Source of the DNA: Bombus terrestris
Lineage: Eukaryota; Arthropoda; Insecta; Hymenoptera; Apidae
Direction of reading: 5' to 3'
Assembly: GCF_910591885.1 (NCBI RefSeq)
Contig: NC_063272.1
Span: forward strand, 13,962,364-14,026,363
DNA: 64,000 nucleotides
Under the pieces are notes generated by a model. The model was not told the origin of the DNA, searched no databases, and worked only from the letters and a program-made list of their open reading frames with translations. The position numbers were made by a program, and so were the translations under genes. The stretch's first letter is position 1; each line of letters starts with the position of its first letter. Shown here piece after piece: positions 1 to 13,893 of this stretch.

Positions 1-323
1 ATTACATTAACCTGAATGGATATTCTTACGGGTCAAAGTAACATCAGATCAAGATATAATCAAATTCTCCGGCTCTATTCGCACCAATTAAAATCCCAAA
101 CGACCCAAATAACTTAAACCTGAATTACAATATATTTCATAAGGATCAATAATTTCGAGTAACCCCGCGAGCCAATTGAGTTAGCTTCCAACAATTATAT
201 ATCAGCAGCGACTAGGCGCGATTACAATAGTCGCAAGCGTAACTGCATCAATCAGCGTCACCAATGAACCGCGCACGCACCAACTACGTAATTATACAGA
301 CTGAACAAGGACGAACAAGATAG

Positions 324-357
<34 letters not shown>

Positions 358-2352
358 AAAGAGAGAGAGAACAGGCTCGCCAAGCCGCGCGTTAGCTACG
401 TAGACGTAGAGACAGCAACCGTTGTCCTTGCCGTATTAGCCGTTGTTTAGTGACCGTAGTTAGTTCATTATTGCGCTCCAGGGACAACGGAACAACGGAC
501 GACCGGAGATGTCGAGGAGACGCTCGACGTCTCTAAGCGTCGTCAGCCTAAACAGAGAGGAGAGAGAATGCAGATCATGTAGCTAATTGGTCAGATAGCC
601 AAAGTGGCGAACTGTCGGTGATGCGCGGCCAGCTTGTTCTATACTTGGAACATTCGCTTGGAACATTCTATACTTGTCCCCTACCGAAATTTGCGTCGTT
701 CCATTAATTAATTTGCACGACTTGTCGAACGTGTGGTTCTAACAAAATGTCGGGGACAATGTTGCGGACATACCGAGGGAGAGATCGTCCATTTCTGCCC
801 ATCTGTACAGACACAATTTCCCCCGGTAATAATATGTGAAAGCTATAAATGAAGAAAACGAGAGATAGTATTTGCTATTTGTTACAGGGAAATAATTTTA
901 AGATTCGATAGGTTGTCAATCAATTGTGTAATATGAAAATCGATTTTATGAGCGAACACGATAAATGAAATACTTGATAAGCGATTTTTAAATTGTCATC
1001 AAATATTCTTCGTCCTATTGATCGTTTCCAACATGATTCTTTGTTTAATCGTTTATAAAATTTCTTAAATTTGTCAGCTGTTTTCAGGAAACTTGTATCT
1101 GTGGATCTTGTAAGTTGTCCATGTGGCATCAAAGTTAAGAAATCAACGAAAATAGGTATCTTGTTTTTGTAATCTTCATATAGTATTCCTACAACAATTT
1201 CAGTCATAAAAGCCACGTGTAAAGTTCCTATCAAAGTTATTCTTCCAACGTAGGTATAATTCTCGAACCAAGAAGCTTTAAGTGTATCAAGGATAACGAA
1301 TAATCTCCTTCCTTTTATGCAAACGACGATCTATCTCTTGAAATTAATTACAGTTAACTACATATATCCGAGCAAGAAAGTTTCTTCTCGTTAACAAGAT
1401 TAATTGCGTTAATCGAGCTCGACGGAGGAACTTCGTTGAAGGGGAAAGGGATTTCAACTTAACACGATTCCAGGTCCGATTTCATCGTGGACCTACAAGT
1501 GTCCAAAATTCGAAACCTGTAGAACGGACGTGCAGTTAGGATTCCGGAGAGAGCTCGTTTGCAGAACCCAGACAAGCACTTCGGCTACGTCAACAAGAAT
1601 GCTCTTAACTAGTCGCGCACACTGTTAGGCGGTGTCTTGTTCGAATCTTGGATCGTCGCCACAACCCGCTTTCAAGCTCTTCCAGAAATTGAAAGATGTC
1701 TGCCCGCGCAGATACTCATCACTTCCATTAGAACAAGTCGCGACTACGAGAGCTTTTACACCGCGTTAACGCTATACAGGACACGCTATACACGACTGGA
1801 ATCAGAACTCTTGAGTAATTTATTTTTTACGGACAACTAAACAATGTTCTATCATATTTCTCTTTGCTTCTTTTTTATTAATAAACCTCACCAATTTTTT
1901 CTACAAATTTTTCAAATCTCAAAAATCGATTAAAAGCAATTTGGGAATCGTTACGCTGTTGAAAATTTAATCCTTGATAAAAATACGCTAGTGTAGCGTA
2001 TAGATTTCGCGAATAATTGAAACGTCGAACAATCATCGATTAACGCTGACTGAATGTAAAATTCATGATTCATATTTTGGAAGATTGAAGGCGTGCTTTT
2101 CTTAGATTCATCGTTCTGCGGAAAAATCCCTGGTTGGAGAAGGCAGGTGTGACGAACCTTCAACGCAATGTGCATACAACCACAAATTAATGCTTTCTGT
2201 ACACAGCTTACTAATAATGTAGTATCGTGGACAAAAGGCCTAAGAGATATCGAATAAACCATAAGCAATATCGCGAGAGCCGAGGCGCCGTCGAGCCCAT
2301 CAATCAGTCGTCGGTCCTTCAATTGAATAGTTTCTATTCAGAAAGGCCTACG
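1..2352. other. Upstream non-coding sequence, no gene recognised
   Basis: No reading frame here resembles a known protein. The stretch holds a GATA/GA microsatellite at 319-371 and a small inverted repeat near 515-531 (GAGACG/CGTCTC). A minus-strand frame open from about 920 to 1320 looks moderately protein-like but has no recognisable domain and no good start. It could be intergenic DNA or part of a first intron of the receptor gene downstream, and the sequence does not decide between these. Confidence 0.5.
319..371. repeat. GATA then GA microsatellite
   Basis: About six GATA units run directly into a GA dinucleotide tract with one interruption (GAGAGAAAGAGA). This is a compound simple repeat, with no sign of a gene around it. 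Confidence 0.95.
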
Positions 2353-2686
2353 TGACCCTGGCCACAAGCAGTTACGGAATACGTGCGTGGTGGGCCTAAG
2401 AAAAGACAAAGGGATGCTAGAACAAGCACTGTCAGTGGAGAAGCCAGAAAGTGTGAATCGAGAAGTCAGAGAGTACGAGTTGAGTTGTCGAGAGAGTGTG
2501 GTCCACGTGACAGAGAGAGCGTTGGATCCGTGGTGACGAGAGTTGCGAATTAACTATTGAGTTGTCTAAATTATAGTACGTTATCGCGATTAGTTTATGT
2601 TAAACAACCATCGTTTTCTATTTAATCAACATCTGTACAATCCATTCATTGTAAATAAATAAATCATATATATTTGCGATACTACA
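2353..2686 (+). mobile_element. Candidate solo LTR of a Ty3/gypsy-like element
   Basis: This block of about 330 bases reads like an insect LTR. It begins near TGACCCTGG, has a purine-rich middle (GAGAGAGTG, GAGAGAGCG) and a segment with GTCTAAATTATAG. It ends with a polyadenylation-like AATAAATAAAT at about 2655-2665 followed by ACTACA near 2681-2686. No internal retroelement genes lie on either side and I could not find a clear target-site duplication, so it would be a solo LTR or an old fragment. The call rests on general resemblance. It could also be ordinary intergenic DNA. Confidence 0.35.
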
Positions 2687-5600
2687 ATAATAAATTGATA
2701 ATTACCACGAAACGGAAAAGAGCTTTGGTTGTAAGCACCTGCGGATAGATTACATAGGATCTCATAATATTTGTTGGATAGGTTTATATGTACATTTATG
2801 TATATTTTGCATGAATTTCCACTTGTAATCGTCGCAGAGATCAATTTCCTCGGATTGGATTGGTTACCAATATTTACCATAGCTGGAAACAACTTCCACA
2901 TCAAAGCGAAATCCGGCTTCGCTTGACTCCGATATCAGCAAATTTTCCGTTAGAATATTCGTGATCACGGGCAAACATCGAGATCTGTGCGATAGCCTCA
3001 AAGGAAAGAAATAAGCAGCTGCCAGAAATCAAATTCTAACTGCAGAACACTCTCATAACTGAATCTCGAGTATGCTCGTAGAATTTATCTCTCGACTTCG
3101 CGAAACTAACGGAAAAATACAAAAGTGTGTGTATATATATACACGAATTTACAAATCTTTCACGAGAGAAATAAAGAGGCCTGTAATTAAACAAGCTTTC
3201 AGTTTCGAGTTGCCGGAACAAAAAATAAATCTTGAAACTGTCTGGAACGAAGAATAAAGAAATTCTAACTGTGCAGCTTCCCTCGTTAAAATGAGTCTCA
3301 ATATCGAGTTTCTCAACTAAACATATGTTCAGCGTCTCTCGTTTCGTCGAGGAAAAAGAAGCTGAACCGACACGCGAGCAATAAACTTCGCAAGACGTAT
3401 CTCGCGGTTGAGTCGACGAGATTGCAACTAGTGGCAAAGTAGAGAAACCTTCTTTTTGGTCGTGGAGTACTCTTAGACTGAATTCGAAAGGTATTTCGGG
3501 GCGCACTGGTCGTGCAACTTTGATTCTGCATAGCAAACGATCCTTAAATAACTGATGCGGCCCAAACACAGCCTAAGACCTGTCAGATGTCACGCTCTCG
3601 TGCATTTTATGCATCGAGCCACCGACCTTCCTGTCCGGGGGAATCGCTGAGATCAAGAAGCAACTTTGAGCATCGAACTCTCCGCAAACTGGCCTCTTTG
3701 TTGCTTCGTCGTTTGCACGTGCCTCGTTGCATGCATTATTCATTGTGGATCGATGACTGATATCGGCGACGTGGCATTTTTATCGAGATTCCGCTTGCGG
3801 CTCACAGCTTCAAGATCGTCGATTTTCAAGCGGTCAACCTCTTTGGGATTGACCGTATCTCGGTCTCTCCATACTCTTGCTGTTTCGAGGTGTCTTGAAA
3901 AGCTGGGATAAGAAATGGAAGATAATATTTCTATAAACAACGTTCTTATGGCAGTCAATGTTGAAGTTTTAGCTGCATAGTTTATGACACGATATGGTTT
4001 TGAATAGGAACGCTTTTGAACGTTTAGGAACGTTTCTGAGAATAGGTCTTGCATTAGAATCATCACGCATTTGGCAAATGCCGAAAATAGCTCGAAAAAT
4101 TAAATACTTTGTGAGGAGTTTCCATATTTCTTGTCTTGGATAGCAAGTCGATAGCAAAAATGTTTCGCTTGGATATTTGTATCTTAATAGAACAACAATT
4201 ATTTGTAGTATTCATTCGCATTAACATATACATTACTGCAATAGTCTTTTTCCAGAGACATATTAATTTTATATTTCTATAAAATAAATAACATATAACT
4301 TATGAACAATTCGTTATAATTTTCTCCCCATACCAAGAGGTTCTAAGAATACGAATTATACCATCTTACAATAAAATGAACGAAAAATTTTTGTGAACGT
4401 TGATAGTTTCACGAATGATTTAACGTGATTTCGTTTCTCGTCAGGACGCGTTTTACGAGCTTTTCGTCAGGATAATCCAAGCGGCTTCGATTTGGAAAAT
4501 TCTAGAGCACCGCGACCTGGTTTACTAAGATTTGTTTGCTTCCACCGTTGAAAATTCGCTCGCGGGAACTGCCAACTGGTTGGATCTGGTTTAAACTGCG
4601 TTCTTGGTTTCTCGAAGTCGACTGCCGCGTCGCCGGATTGCCTCGCTGAAAAGGGAAGGCAACTGGCTTATCGCCTTTGACGAACAAACCAAATTGTATT
4701 CAACCGACGAACCGCGTTCGCATTCGAAAGCTGCCTCGCGGTTAAATCATTTAACCACTAGTTACACGTATCGTGCCTGTTCTATCGCGAAACTTTGCTA
4801 AATAGTTTCTCCCGTTTCCTTTGACTATATTGTATCCATTGGGAAGCCTCGTTCCCTTTCTAAAATTGATTTTGCTGTAAAATTTGTCAGTAGACATAAA
4901 GGGTTGAATTATCAGAGACGCCGGGTATCTAAATATCTATTTTATTTTATCGTTATATGCGGAATCTTGTCAAGATAATTGTATATAAAAATGAAAACTT
5001 ACGAATGATTCGATATCCAAATTTCTGAAAGTAGTAGCTTCAACAAGTTTAGGATCGAAATGTTCGAATAATCCTATCGATCTTTGTAAAATCCTCATTT
5101 CAATAGCGGCATAAAATGATGGAGCGTGCGGATCGATGTTAGGTTTTTTCACAAGGCGTGCAGTGAACAATTGCCCCAATTAGCGGTTGAAGTGAAGCTC
5201 ACTCGAGTAACGAGTCATACAAAAAGTTGGAATCAATGCCTTCCAAGTGAAGTATTCGCTAAAACGTCGTACAACGCGTGTGCACAACACGCCGCTGCTG
5301 TATACCTCGAGAAATCATTCACCAGATAATAGCTAAAACCAAACCGCGTGCACAATCCCATTATCGTAGTCTCGAAAAATTAAATTAATAATCTCGAACA
5401 GCAGCTGCTCCATTTCAACGGAAAAAATTAAAGATAAGGCAAAACACGCACGCGTCTTACGGTTGGACAAACCGAGCGATATTCTAGACGAAACAGATAA
5501 ATAGCTGACATCAGAACGTCTCTGCAGGAAACGCTAAGTGATTATGAGGAACCAAGGGGGACGTAGATAAACGACACTAGCTCGCTAGAGAGGCAAACGA

Positions 5601-8600
5601 CCGTCTTTCCTGGCGAAAACCTGATTCGTAGAAGAGGCTATGAGAAACGAGACAAAATCAGTTTTAGCGGCATAATCAAATTTCCAGACTGGTACGTGAC
5701 CTATCCAAACGTGTTCAGTTCAGGACCTACCCGCATCGTGAAGTGTTTCGATCCACTCTCAGGTATTACGATCCACTGATTGTGAGTGGAGGACGATGGC
5801 GTTCACAAAGCCGCAAATTTACAAGCACCTGCTCTCAAAGCGTCTATAGTAGCAGCAGTGCCTTTGTTTGCATCCGTGCGAAAACGCCTCGCGAACGACG
5901 GCTGACAGTTACCTGGATTACCTCTGCCGATACTTCCACTCCACTGAACCTACATAACACATCAACCTGTCTTCCTAGAAGGAGAATAGGATCGAGTGCT
6001 CGATACAATAGCGATCCTTCCATGGCAGACGTGGCAGACGTGGCAGACGTAACTTCTCTTTAAGCACTTGTTTCGAGAAATTGTTACGAGAGCGTAACTT
6101 TGAAGTAAAGAGAAGAGAAAGGTGGGGACCATTGTCGTACCTGTTACGAGGTTGCAGTTAAATTTTCATTAGAAGCGTAGATACGATTTAGAGAGTAAAA
6201 TCGTTAAGTATACTCCAGACAAGAAGTTCGCTTGGGAAACTCTTAAGTCATTGACGCGTGGAATTCCACTCGTCGGATAAGTAAATGAGACTTACATGGA
6301 ATATATTGGACAAGTTTTAATTGCTTCTGTTAACTGAGGAACGAAGAAGCGGAAGGTAGTTTCTGCATGCAGGAGGATTAAGTTCCAATCGCGATCTTCC
6401 TCGATTCTACGGAGCACGGATATCGACTGTGTTCGATTCTGCTTTGGGATACCTTCTGGTCGGGTAGAAATTCCGATCGGACTTCCTTGATAGCATTTTA
6501 CTTTGGGACGATTTTCCATCAATTTACGTGCATCCACGTTTAGAAGCACTAGATATGTTGGCCAAGGTAACTTTAGACTTCAGATTAAGAGATCCATATA
6601 TGATCTCATCTATATCATACAATCAACATAACTTGCCAACATGTTACTTGCCATAAGTAATATTGTATCATGAATTTAAAATTATTTGATAATTCTAAAC
6701 GTTAGATTAATTGGAACGTGTCATTTACACAAAAGTAACAAGCATCATAATATAGATAATTACGAACTCACGTGCATGTCACGGTTACTCCAAAAACTCA
6801 TAGTATCTTTCAGCAACATCTTGTCATAATGGTTACTGTCATCTGTATTCCGAAAAAATTAATAACCGCAGAGATAGGGATCTGTATGGCGAATATATCT
6901 TTCAGAGGAGCCGGCACGTGTCTCGGGGCGAGGTAAATAACAGCCTAGACGAGAATCAGTCTCATCTCGCTGTGTCTGACTAGAGACCGCGCATTTTCCA
7001 CTGCAAAGAATCCCTTTCAGAGCTTCATGACGATGATAACAGTCGACCAACGTTTTCCTCCTCATGAATTATTCCACGCACACGTGGCATTTGCTCCATA
7101 CACCGTTGCCTGACATCTCCAATGGCAATCTCGATCCGGCGCAGTGCATTTGATTCCTTATGATTGCTGAATTTTACGGGGTAAACGTTCGTGTATTCCA
7201 TCCACGAAATTCATCTGTTCTCGTCCATCTTTGTCACCAATGAGCTAAGTTGCTCCGGGTGACGAGGATTTCCTATTTAATCCACTTTTTACGCTGCCAT
7301 GGAATTTCAATTCTGTGACACTCAACGCAATCGTTTCGAATATACTTAGTTTTATAGGAAGAAGAACGATCGTGGAACCGTAAATAAGCCTAAATTCAAA
7401 TTCTTCTATTCATTTTTTAACTTTTTCTTCGTAAGAATTAAATTTACTTTTGTTTCGACTGAAACGATGAGAAAGTGTAAGTTCTTTTCCGTGTTCTTAC
7501 CAATAGAGCCGCGGCGAAAATGGAGGTTCGTTATTAAACACTCTTCGAGGGCGTTGGTTTGCAGAAAAAGAGAAAACACTGAGGATCTGTATAGTAAAAA
7601 TCGTAAATTTCTGCGAGTTCGTGCGAATGGTTTCAACGGATACGAAATGAGCGCAAAACCTTCTTTCGCGATCGCAGTAAACCACGCGACGAGTTTCTGG
7701 AAGCATGAAGTGCCCTTAAAAGTTTATAGACGCCTCGGTCTTTCTCTTTTTCCTTTGTTTCATTTTATTTTTTTTTATTTTTTTTAGTTTCTCCGCCCAG
7801 TACATGGGAAAGTCAGTCGAAAAACGTGCAGCGGCCGACGTAGGGAAATCGAGCACCGTTTCGTTGGTCGTTTAATGAAATCCAATACTTTCCGCATGGT
7901 AGAGTCGATTTGAAGGGCTTCGATCGACAATTGCAAAAGATCGAACAACGCTGTGACTCAACCATCTCTGTATATGCTCGGGAAATAAAATAAAAAATTA
8001 CTTTATCGACGTGCAGCTATTGTACATCGTCAATGTTGACATTGTTATGTATGGAATTTGTGGTGTCGCCTGGTGACACCCTGAAAATTTATTCCCTTTA
8101 AATCACCGTTGTGTTGTAACTCGAGAAACTCCATTCGAAAGGGTACTTGAATCATCAACAGTGCGGTTTGAGTGGAGATCCATAGATTTCACGCGAGGTT
8201 GCATCGCTTCGACGGTTTCAGTCCACTATAACAACAAGAGGTTCGGTTCACGAGATTGAAGTTAAAAAGATAAGTTGTCGGTGCTTGGATAAGGCTGAGA
8301 GAAATATCGAATGCTCGCACAGGTGTCAAGAATAGCTGGCGAACACCGTCTATTCCTTCATGAATTTTGTTAGAATATATTCGATGGAAATGGCGACGAT
8401 TGGAAAATATAAAAATTCCGTTCGTGGTGCCTTTTATTTCGATGAAAACTCTATTGGTTTATACGTTTCGCTTCGTATCTTTTACGACCCTGTTTATCAA
8501 ACATTTATTAACATTAATTTTCTGCATGTTCATTAAATTTTTATTTAGTTCGTATATTTCTTATTGATTCTATCGCGGCCTTTATTAATAATATTTTATA

Positions 8601-11600
8601 CAAATGTTTCAAACAGCCGTCGTAGTTATTCATAATTTCTACGAAAGTTCCACAGTTTTTAACAACAGATATATCTCAGTGATATATTTGTATCCAACGT
8701 GAAACTCTACACCCTGTATAACGCTTTATATAGGTGGACGTCGACTTAACTAATCGTGTAGCGTGGGGCTTCTCCGGCTTCGTTCGTGTCTGACCCTACG
8801 GACTCGTACAGCGCTGCAAGGTGCACGCCATTCTGTGTGACCACGACATATTTATTAACACTCGCCGTCAAACCTATCTCCACGCCTTTGAAACATTTAG
8901 CGTTCTTAATTGCACAGAGAGCATAATTTTCCTAACGTGCAACGGAATCGTGCATTTTTTTCCCTGACCATGGAATCCTTATAATTGGATTCGTAATTAA
9001 ATTTTTATAATGAAAAATAGAAAAAAGAAAAGAAAAGATAGACATTCTCCGTTTACGATGCAGTACACATGAATATGACTACTTACTCTTTGAAATGGGA
9101 TTCACCATTGAAATTTCTACAATCGCCTGACGTAAATAAAAGTCCCGAATCCAAGAGAACGAGAGAGTTCATGCGAGATGAATCAATAAATCCGCATTCA
9201 TCGGTGATTTTAACGCGACCAGGTCGTTAGTAAAACGTGGTTGGCTGGATTCATAATTTCGTGTAATATTTTTGCGGTCCCTCGATCGCGTTGTACAAAA
9301 CTGCAATAGCGAGCTGGTCGAATTACCGGCATAATCGAATGACAAATCCATATGCGGCTTGGCCGTCGAATTTCTGCTCGGGACCGCGTTTCAACCAGTA
9401 ACTACGTTATTCCCGGCCATTGTGCAACCCCTCCCCACCGAATGAAATTAATTTTTTCAGGGAATATACGAATTATTTTCACCGGGATGCAACAAAGCAG
9501 CTGGTACTCCTATTGGTCGTAAGAGTATTATATCGCATACAATATTCCGGAATTCGTGTCCGGTAAATCTCGAATAACGGCGTGGATGAATATGTCAGCA
9601 GAATCGTAATACAGAGACAGTGTACGGTTAGAATAATCAACGCGGTTGCTTTTCAATGAGCGACCGTTTATATTTTATATCAATCGGTTTCAATTGTTTT
9701 TGAATGTATTAATCTATGTAAAAGTATGAAATACGTTTAAGGATTATTGAATTGTGGTAAAAATGTTTCAAGCGTTTTGTACACGGTATTACGGTTGCGA
9801 TGATGGTATCTAACAGATAAAATATTAAAATAAAAATAATTCCATTTTATGCAAAAATGTACGGGCGTAAAAAATGTATATGTTTGTGAGGACAAATTAT
9901 TCATTGCTATTCGAGGAAACACATATTATACTGGTAAAAGAAATTAGATACACACTGAAATACTATTTGGAACTTACAATTTTTTTGTAAAACTGGCACG
10001 AAGGATTTTCTACCTTCATTATCTTTGTATTATTTTGCAAAAAATGCATATTTCTTCGCCTGTATTCGTCAACGTGATTACAAGTGCCAAATTCGTGCTT
10101 TAAACTCCTCGTCAAAGGCGTAGGAAAATGAGGAAATGTCGCAGTTCTCGAGGATATGCGTCGACTTTTGGTCAAGGATGCGACTCACGTATTAAACGTT
10201 ACGAAAAGCATTAAATGGTTCTTTTAACAGGAAAATTCCTCCCTCTAGTGGCATTTCGTCGCACTATAGGATGCAATTCCGAGAACGAAAACGCAGAGGA
10301 ACAGAGAACAGAAATGTCGTTGTCGGAATAAAAGAGGAAAGGAAACGGGGAAAAAAAAACTACACGAACCAGCATTTCCAGAATTATCCGGAGTTTTGGA
10401 TCCTCGTGGCTCGTATCTCTGACGTTATAAAGCCACCACAGGGACAGGAATGGGCGGATAACGTACGAAACGGGTGGAGCATTCGCGTTTCCGCCTCCAG
10501 TTGACTATCGTCGCGCCTTCACTGAATGCAACATCTTAACTTACGAGTACTTCCCTCGAAACCTGCTCGCTCCTGAATGAGACATCGAGGAGGAAGTTGT
10601 AACTCGTGAAGTTTGCCATAAGATCTGTATTACAATACAACTCTTAGAGGAATTGGAACATTTTTAAACAAATAAAGAACATCAATTTGTTATTTGTATT
10701 CTGAAGTAGCTGTAACTGAATTTAAAGCTTTAGAGAAAAGAAATTCTATTTTATCTCGATAAATCTTTGGATAAACGAAGAATATCAATTTATTATGTCT
10801 GTTCCCTTGTTGCAGTTCGTAAGGAAATAAATTCTACTTCATCCAGAATAGGTTCAACGACACGGTATTCCATTTAAAGATCGCCAAATGTTTCTATATT
10901 TGTTTCCCAAAATATACGCCGTCCCACTTACGTTTTTATTCGAAGGACGACCACTTAACCCAGCCAACGATTTTCATCGCGATGCATGTGGCGCCTCGTC
11001 GAAAGGACCGCGTTCAAACGAACGAAACAGAAGACGACGCCGAACAGCGTGCGGTTAAGTCTCCAAGACGCTTGGCAGCGATCGTTGCCAAGAAATGGTG
11101 CGGAAAGTAGCGCGGGTTAAAACCAGTCTATCGAATGAGAAATGTCCTAAGGATGAGTTTTGCGTCTGCTGCGCTTTTATGATGTGTTCGCGACAAGAAT
11201 TTCTTAATATCGTTGACTTGACGCACTTCCTACAGTATCGCAGTACGCGTTGTGCAACGACGTGGCTTTCAAGCCTGGATAAAATCGATGCGCCGCTCGT
11301 GCTCTCTTTGGGATCGAGATTATACGATTTTTGTACGGGTCGTCTGGGCGATTCTCAGCCAATCGCTATTACATCCACGATAGTGGTGCAATAATAGCGG
11401 CTAGATATTTATCTTGGAGATTGCTAAGCTGGATATTGTTAATTTTCACGGTGAATGTATCGTTTCTCCCATGTAAAATTCAAGAGGCATCGTCTTTGCG
11501 CTAGAAAATGCATTGGAAGTCATCCTATTCCTACAGGATGAAGTAAAATTATAATAATATTCTATTATGGGATACGTTTCTTGTTAAATAAAATTTCAGT

Positions 11601-13527
11601 GTGTACATTTTTCATGTGTGTATTATTCACTTCCTAACTGTTTTCAATGTGCTCTATAATGTCGAATGCGGCGACAGTTATATCGAAAATCATACCGTGA
11701 AACGTTTCTTTCGAATAGCGTAATTAAAGAAAGATTTTTATTTAATGGAATATTTCTCTTGTAAATTAGCGCTTCAACGTTCAACAATTAAGCCAACAAC
11801 GTTAACATCTTGCAGCATCCGGTGAATTATTCACCCGGAATGCTATTCGACGCGTTGCACTTCCGTGTGCCATTTTCTAGAACCATTCGCGAACAATCGT
11901 TGTCCGTGCTCCTAAAGCCGTTCCGTTATTGAATCTCTAAATTACAGCCATGAGAGGAAGCGGCGTAATCGGGGTGGCGCGTGCCACGATGCATTCGTAA
12001 CCAGAAACGAGGAACGAGAGCGAGGAAAATGTAGAGAGAAAGAGGGCTCGGATTACGGGGGATGCTCGAATTGCGAATCAAAGGGGGCTACTTTAGCGTC
12101 GAATGCAATCACTTTGCTTGTGAAACGACGTGAACGATAATCGCACATAATTAACAAACCGGCCATTAGTAACTTCTGTTTAATTAGATTATCATATCCA
12201 AACATTCCATTAATTAAATTTCATAAAGCTGTTATAATAGCGAAACAATCGAATATAAATAGTGTCAAGCATAAAAGTAGTAGGGTCACGAGAATTCTTC
12301 CGGACCGTCTACTCTAGAGCTTACCATTTAAAATAATTGCCACTCGTGCACGTGGGTACTTCATATCCGGAGAAATTGTGTGTTTATACCATTCTGACAG
12401 CGTAGACGGTAGCTCCTTCACAAAATTGAAGTGAGCTCTGTGGCACGGTTAGCTAAAAAGTTCCTCCGTGTTTCTTTCGTTCACAAGGGCACTCGTGCAA
12501 CCATTCAGAGTCTAATATCTGACTTGCTCGAAACGTGCATTTGACCGTTTTCCCGGAGCAATTCTCTTGCCGCAACGAAAATGAGAGTTTCGTCTCACAG
12601 CGCAGGATAGAATGCCGTTTGCTGCAATTGCAATCATCAGGAGCATCCCTTTTTGCCCAATTTCATTCTGATCATCGACTTCGAGTCGGTACGCTTCTTC
12701 AGGCGATACAACTGATTCAGCTTCGTCGCGTTAAAAATGGCGGAAAACGAATTGCGTCGCCCTCGTAGCAGCGAGCAATCAACCAATTAGCAATCAGCAA
12801 CGTCTCGTTTCTCTTGGATTTTTCTTACTCAGCTTGTAGATAAAAACGAAGATAAAATCTTTGAAGAGGAAGGAACAACTAAACTGTCTGAACGTGAAAT
12901 TTACTCGGATTCATATTTTAAGGCGAGCGATGATCTTTTTCAGCAATTCGCGATAATATATCGTCTCACTCTGTTCCGTCCTCTGTTATTTCTTGAGCAG
13001 TGGTTTAGTCCTCCGTTTAAAGAGTAAGTTACGAGCGAGCGTTGTCTCGTAAGAAACAACCGTAACGACTGGAATTTGTAAGATCAAATGCTTTCTAGGA
13101 AGATCTTTCTACGGTAGAGATGTCAGAGGAATTTCAAGAAGCTCTTGTATGTGAAGATGGTATGTAACAGAGGGTCGTAATGTTCATTTTAATTCTATGA
13201 CTTTAAGACCATCATTGTGAGCTCGAGCGTCCAAGTACTGAAACAGAGTTGATTTATCCAGACAAACGTGTCTTAACAACATCCAAATCCGTGAGTTACA
13301 AAAGCTTCGAGCGACAGAAAGCATTAACGAGCTGCTATTTCCAACGCAAACAACATTTTTCAAAGCGCCGAGGGCCGAAACTTTGGCACCGACGCCAGTT
13401 TCACGCGCCGTTTGAAAAATGTACGTAAATCTGGTCTCTGGTCATTGTTTATTCTCTTCTGTCACAAAGTTTCATCAACTATTCTCTATACACGTTTCAT
13501 GTCATGTTATTTTTCATTTAATATTTT
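2687..13527. other. Non-coding sequence, no gene recognised
   Basis: About 10.8 kb without a recognisable exon on either strand. Open frames up to 177 codons occur (for example minus strand 3036-3569), but their translations have no family resemblance and they overlap other frames. Local items are a 9-bp triplicate at 6024-6050 and a hairpin-like GGTGTC/GACACC pair at 8072-8090. Long T and A runs, such as the T-rich tract near 7765-7787, are simple sequence. The missing first exon of the glutamate receptor could lie here but I could not point to it. Confidence 0.5.
6024..6050. repeat. Three exact copies of a 9-bp unit
   Basis: GGCAGACGT occurs three times in direct succession without change. 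It is in frame in one + strand frame, giving a repeated Ala-Asp-Val, but nothing around it supports a gene. Confidence 0.9.
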
Positions 13528-13893
13528 TTAATTAGATATCGTTTTTTGGACTGTTTCGAGTTTCGGCTTCGTAGCACCAATGGACCGTGCTAGCGTAGAA
13601 TATAGGACAAAATGTTCCTGAAGCAGTTCTTGATCGTTCACGGGCGCGCAGTTTGGTAGGATTCCATGGACGATGTGTCTCGCGCCACGATTTAAGTCAC
13701 TTGGCCCTGTGCCAGTAAACCAACAAGGATCCTCGCTTTCCTTCTTCGTTAGTTTGCAACGGATCCCAGCCACTTTATCATCGGCCTCTGCACCGGACTT
13801 CGCCGGCCTCGGAACGTAATTCACAGTAACGTAAAAAGTTACGGTGGATAAAGTGTGATACCGCTCAGAGCTCACGAAATCGCCGTCAAAATT
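13528..13893 (-). other. Unexplained open frame, possible exon on the minus strand
   Basis: On the minus strand a frame of about 121 codons is open from just after a TAATAG at about 13894 down to a TAA at 13528-13530. The start region reads ...TTGTTAATAG then AATTTTGAC, which could serve as a 3' splice site, so this would be an internal or terminal exon and not a whole gene. There is no ATG near its beginning. The translation has a mixed, protein-like composition, with Cys residues in the motifs RCKL and PCWF, a stretch GARHIVHGI, and few low-complexity runs. I recognise no domain. At this genome size a few frames of this length are expected by chance, so it is only a candidate. Confidence 0.2.

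Noticed and set aside
920..1321. Minus-strand frame of about 130 codons with a fairly natural composition
   Set aside because: No ATG near the start, no clear splice sites and no family I recognise. Within the range expected by chance.
1634..1670. Sequence resembling a tRNA T-loop (TTCGAATC)
   Set aside because: No acceptor stem, D-arm or anticodon arm could be built around it.
3036..3569. 177-codon minus-strand frame
   Set aside because: No recognisable domain and overlapping open frames on both strands. A few frames of this size are expected by chance in 64 kb.
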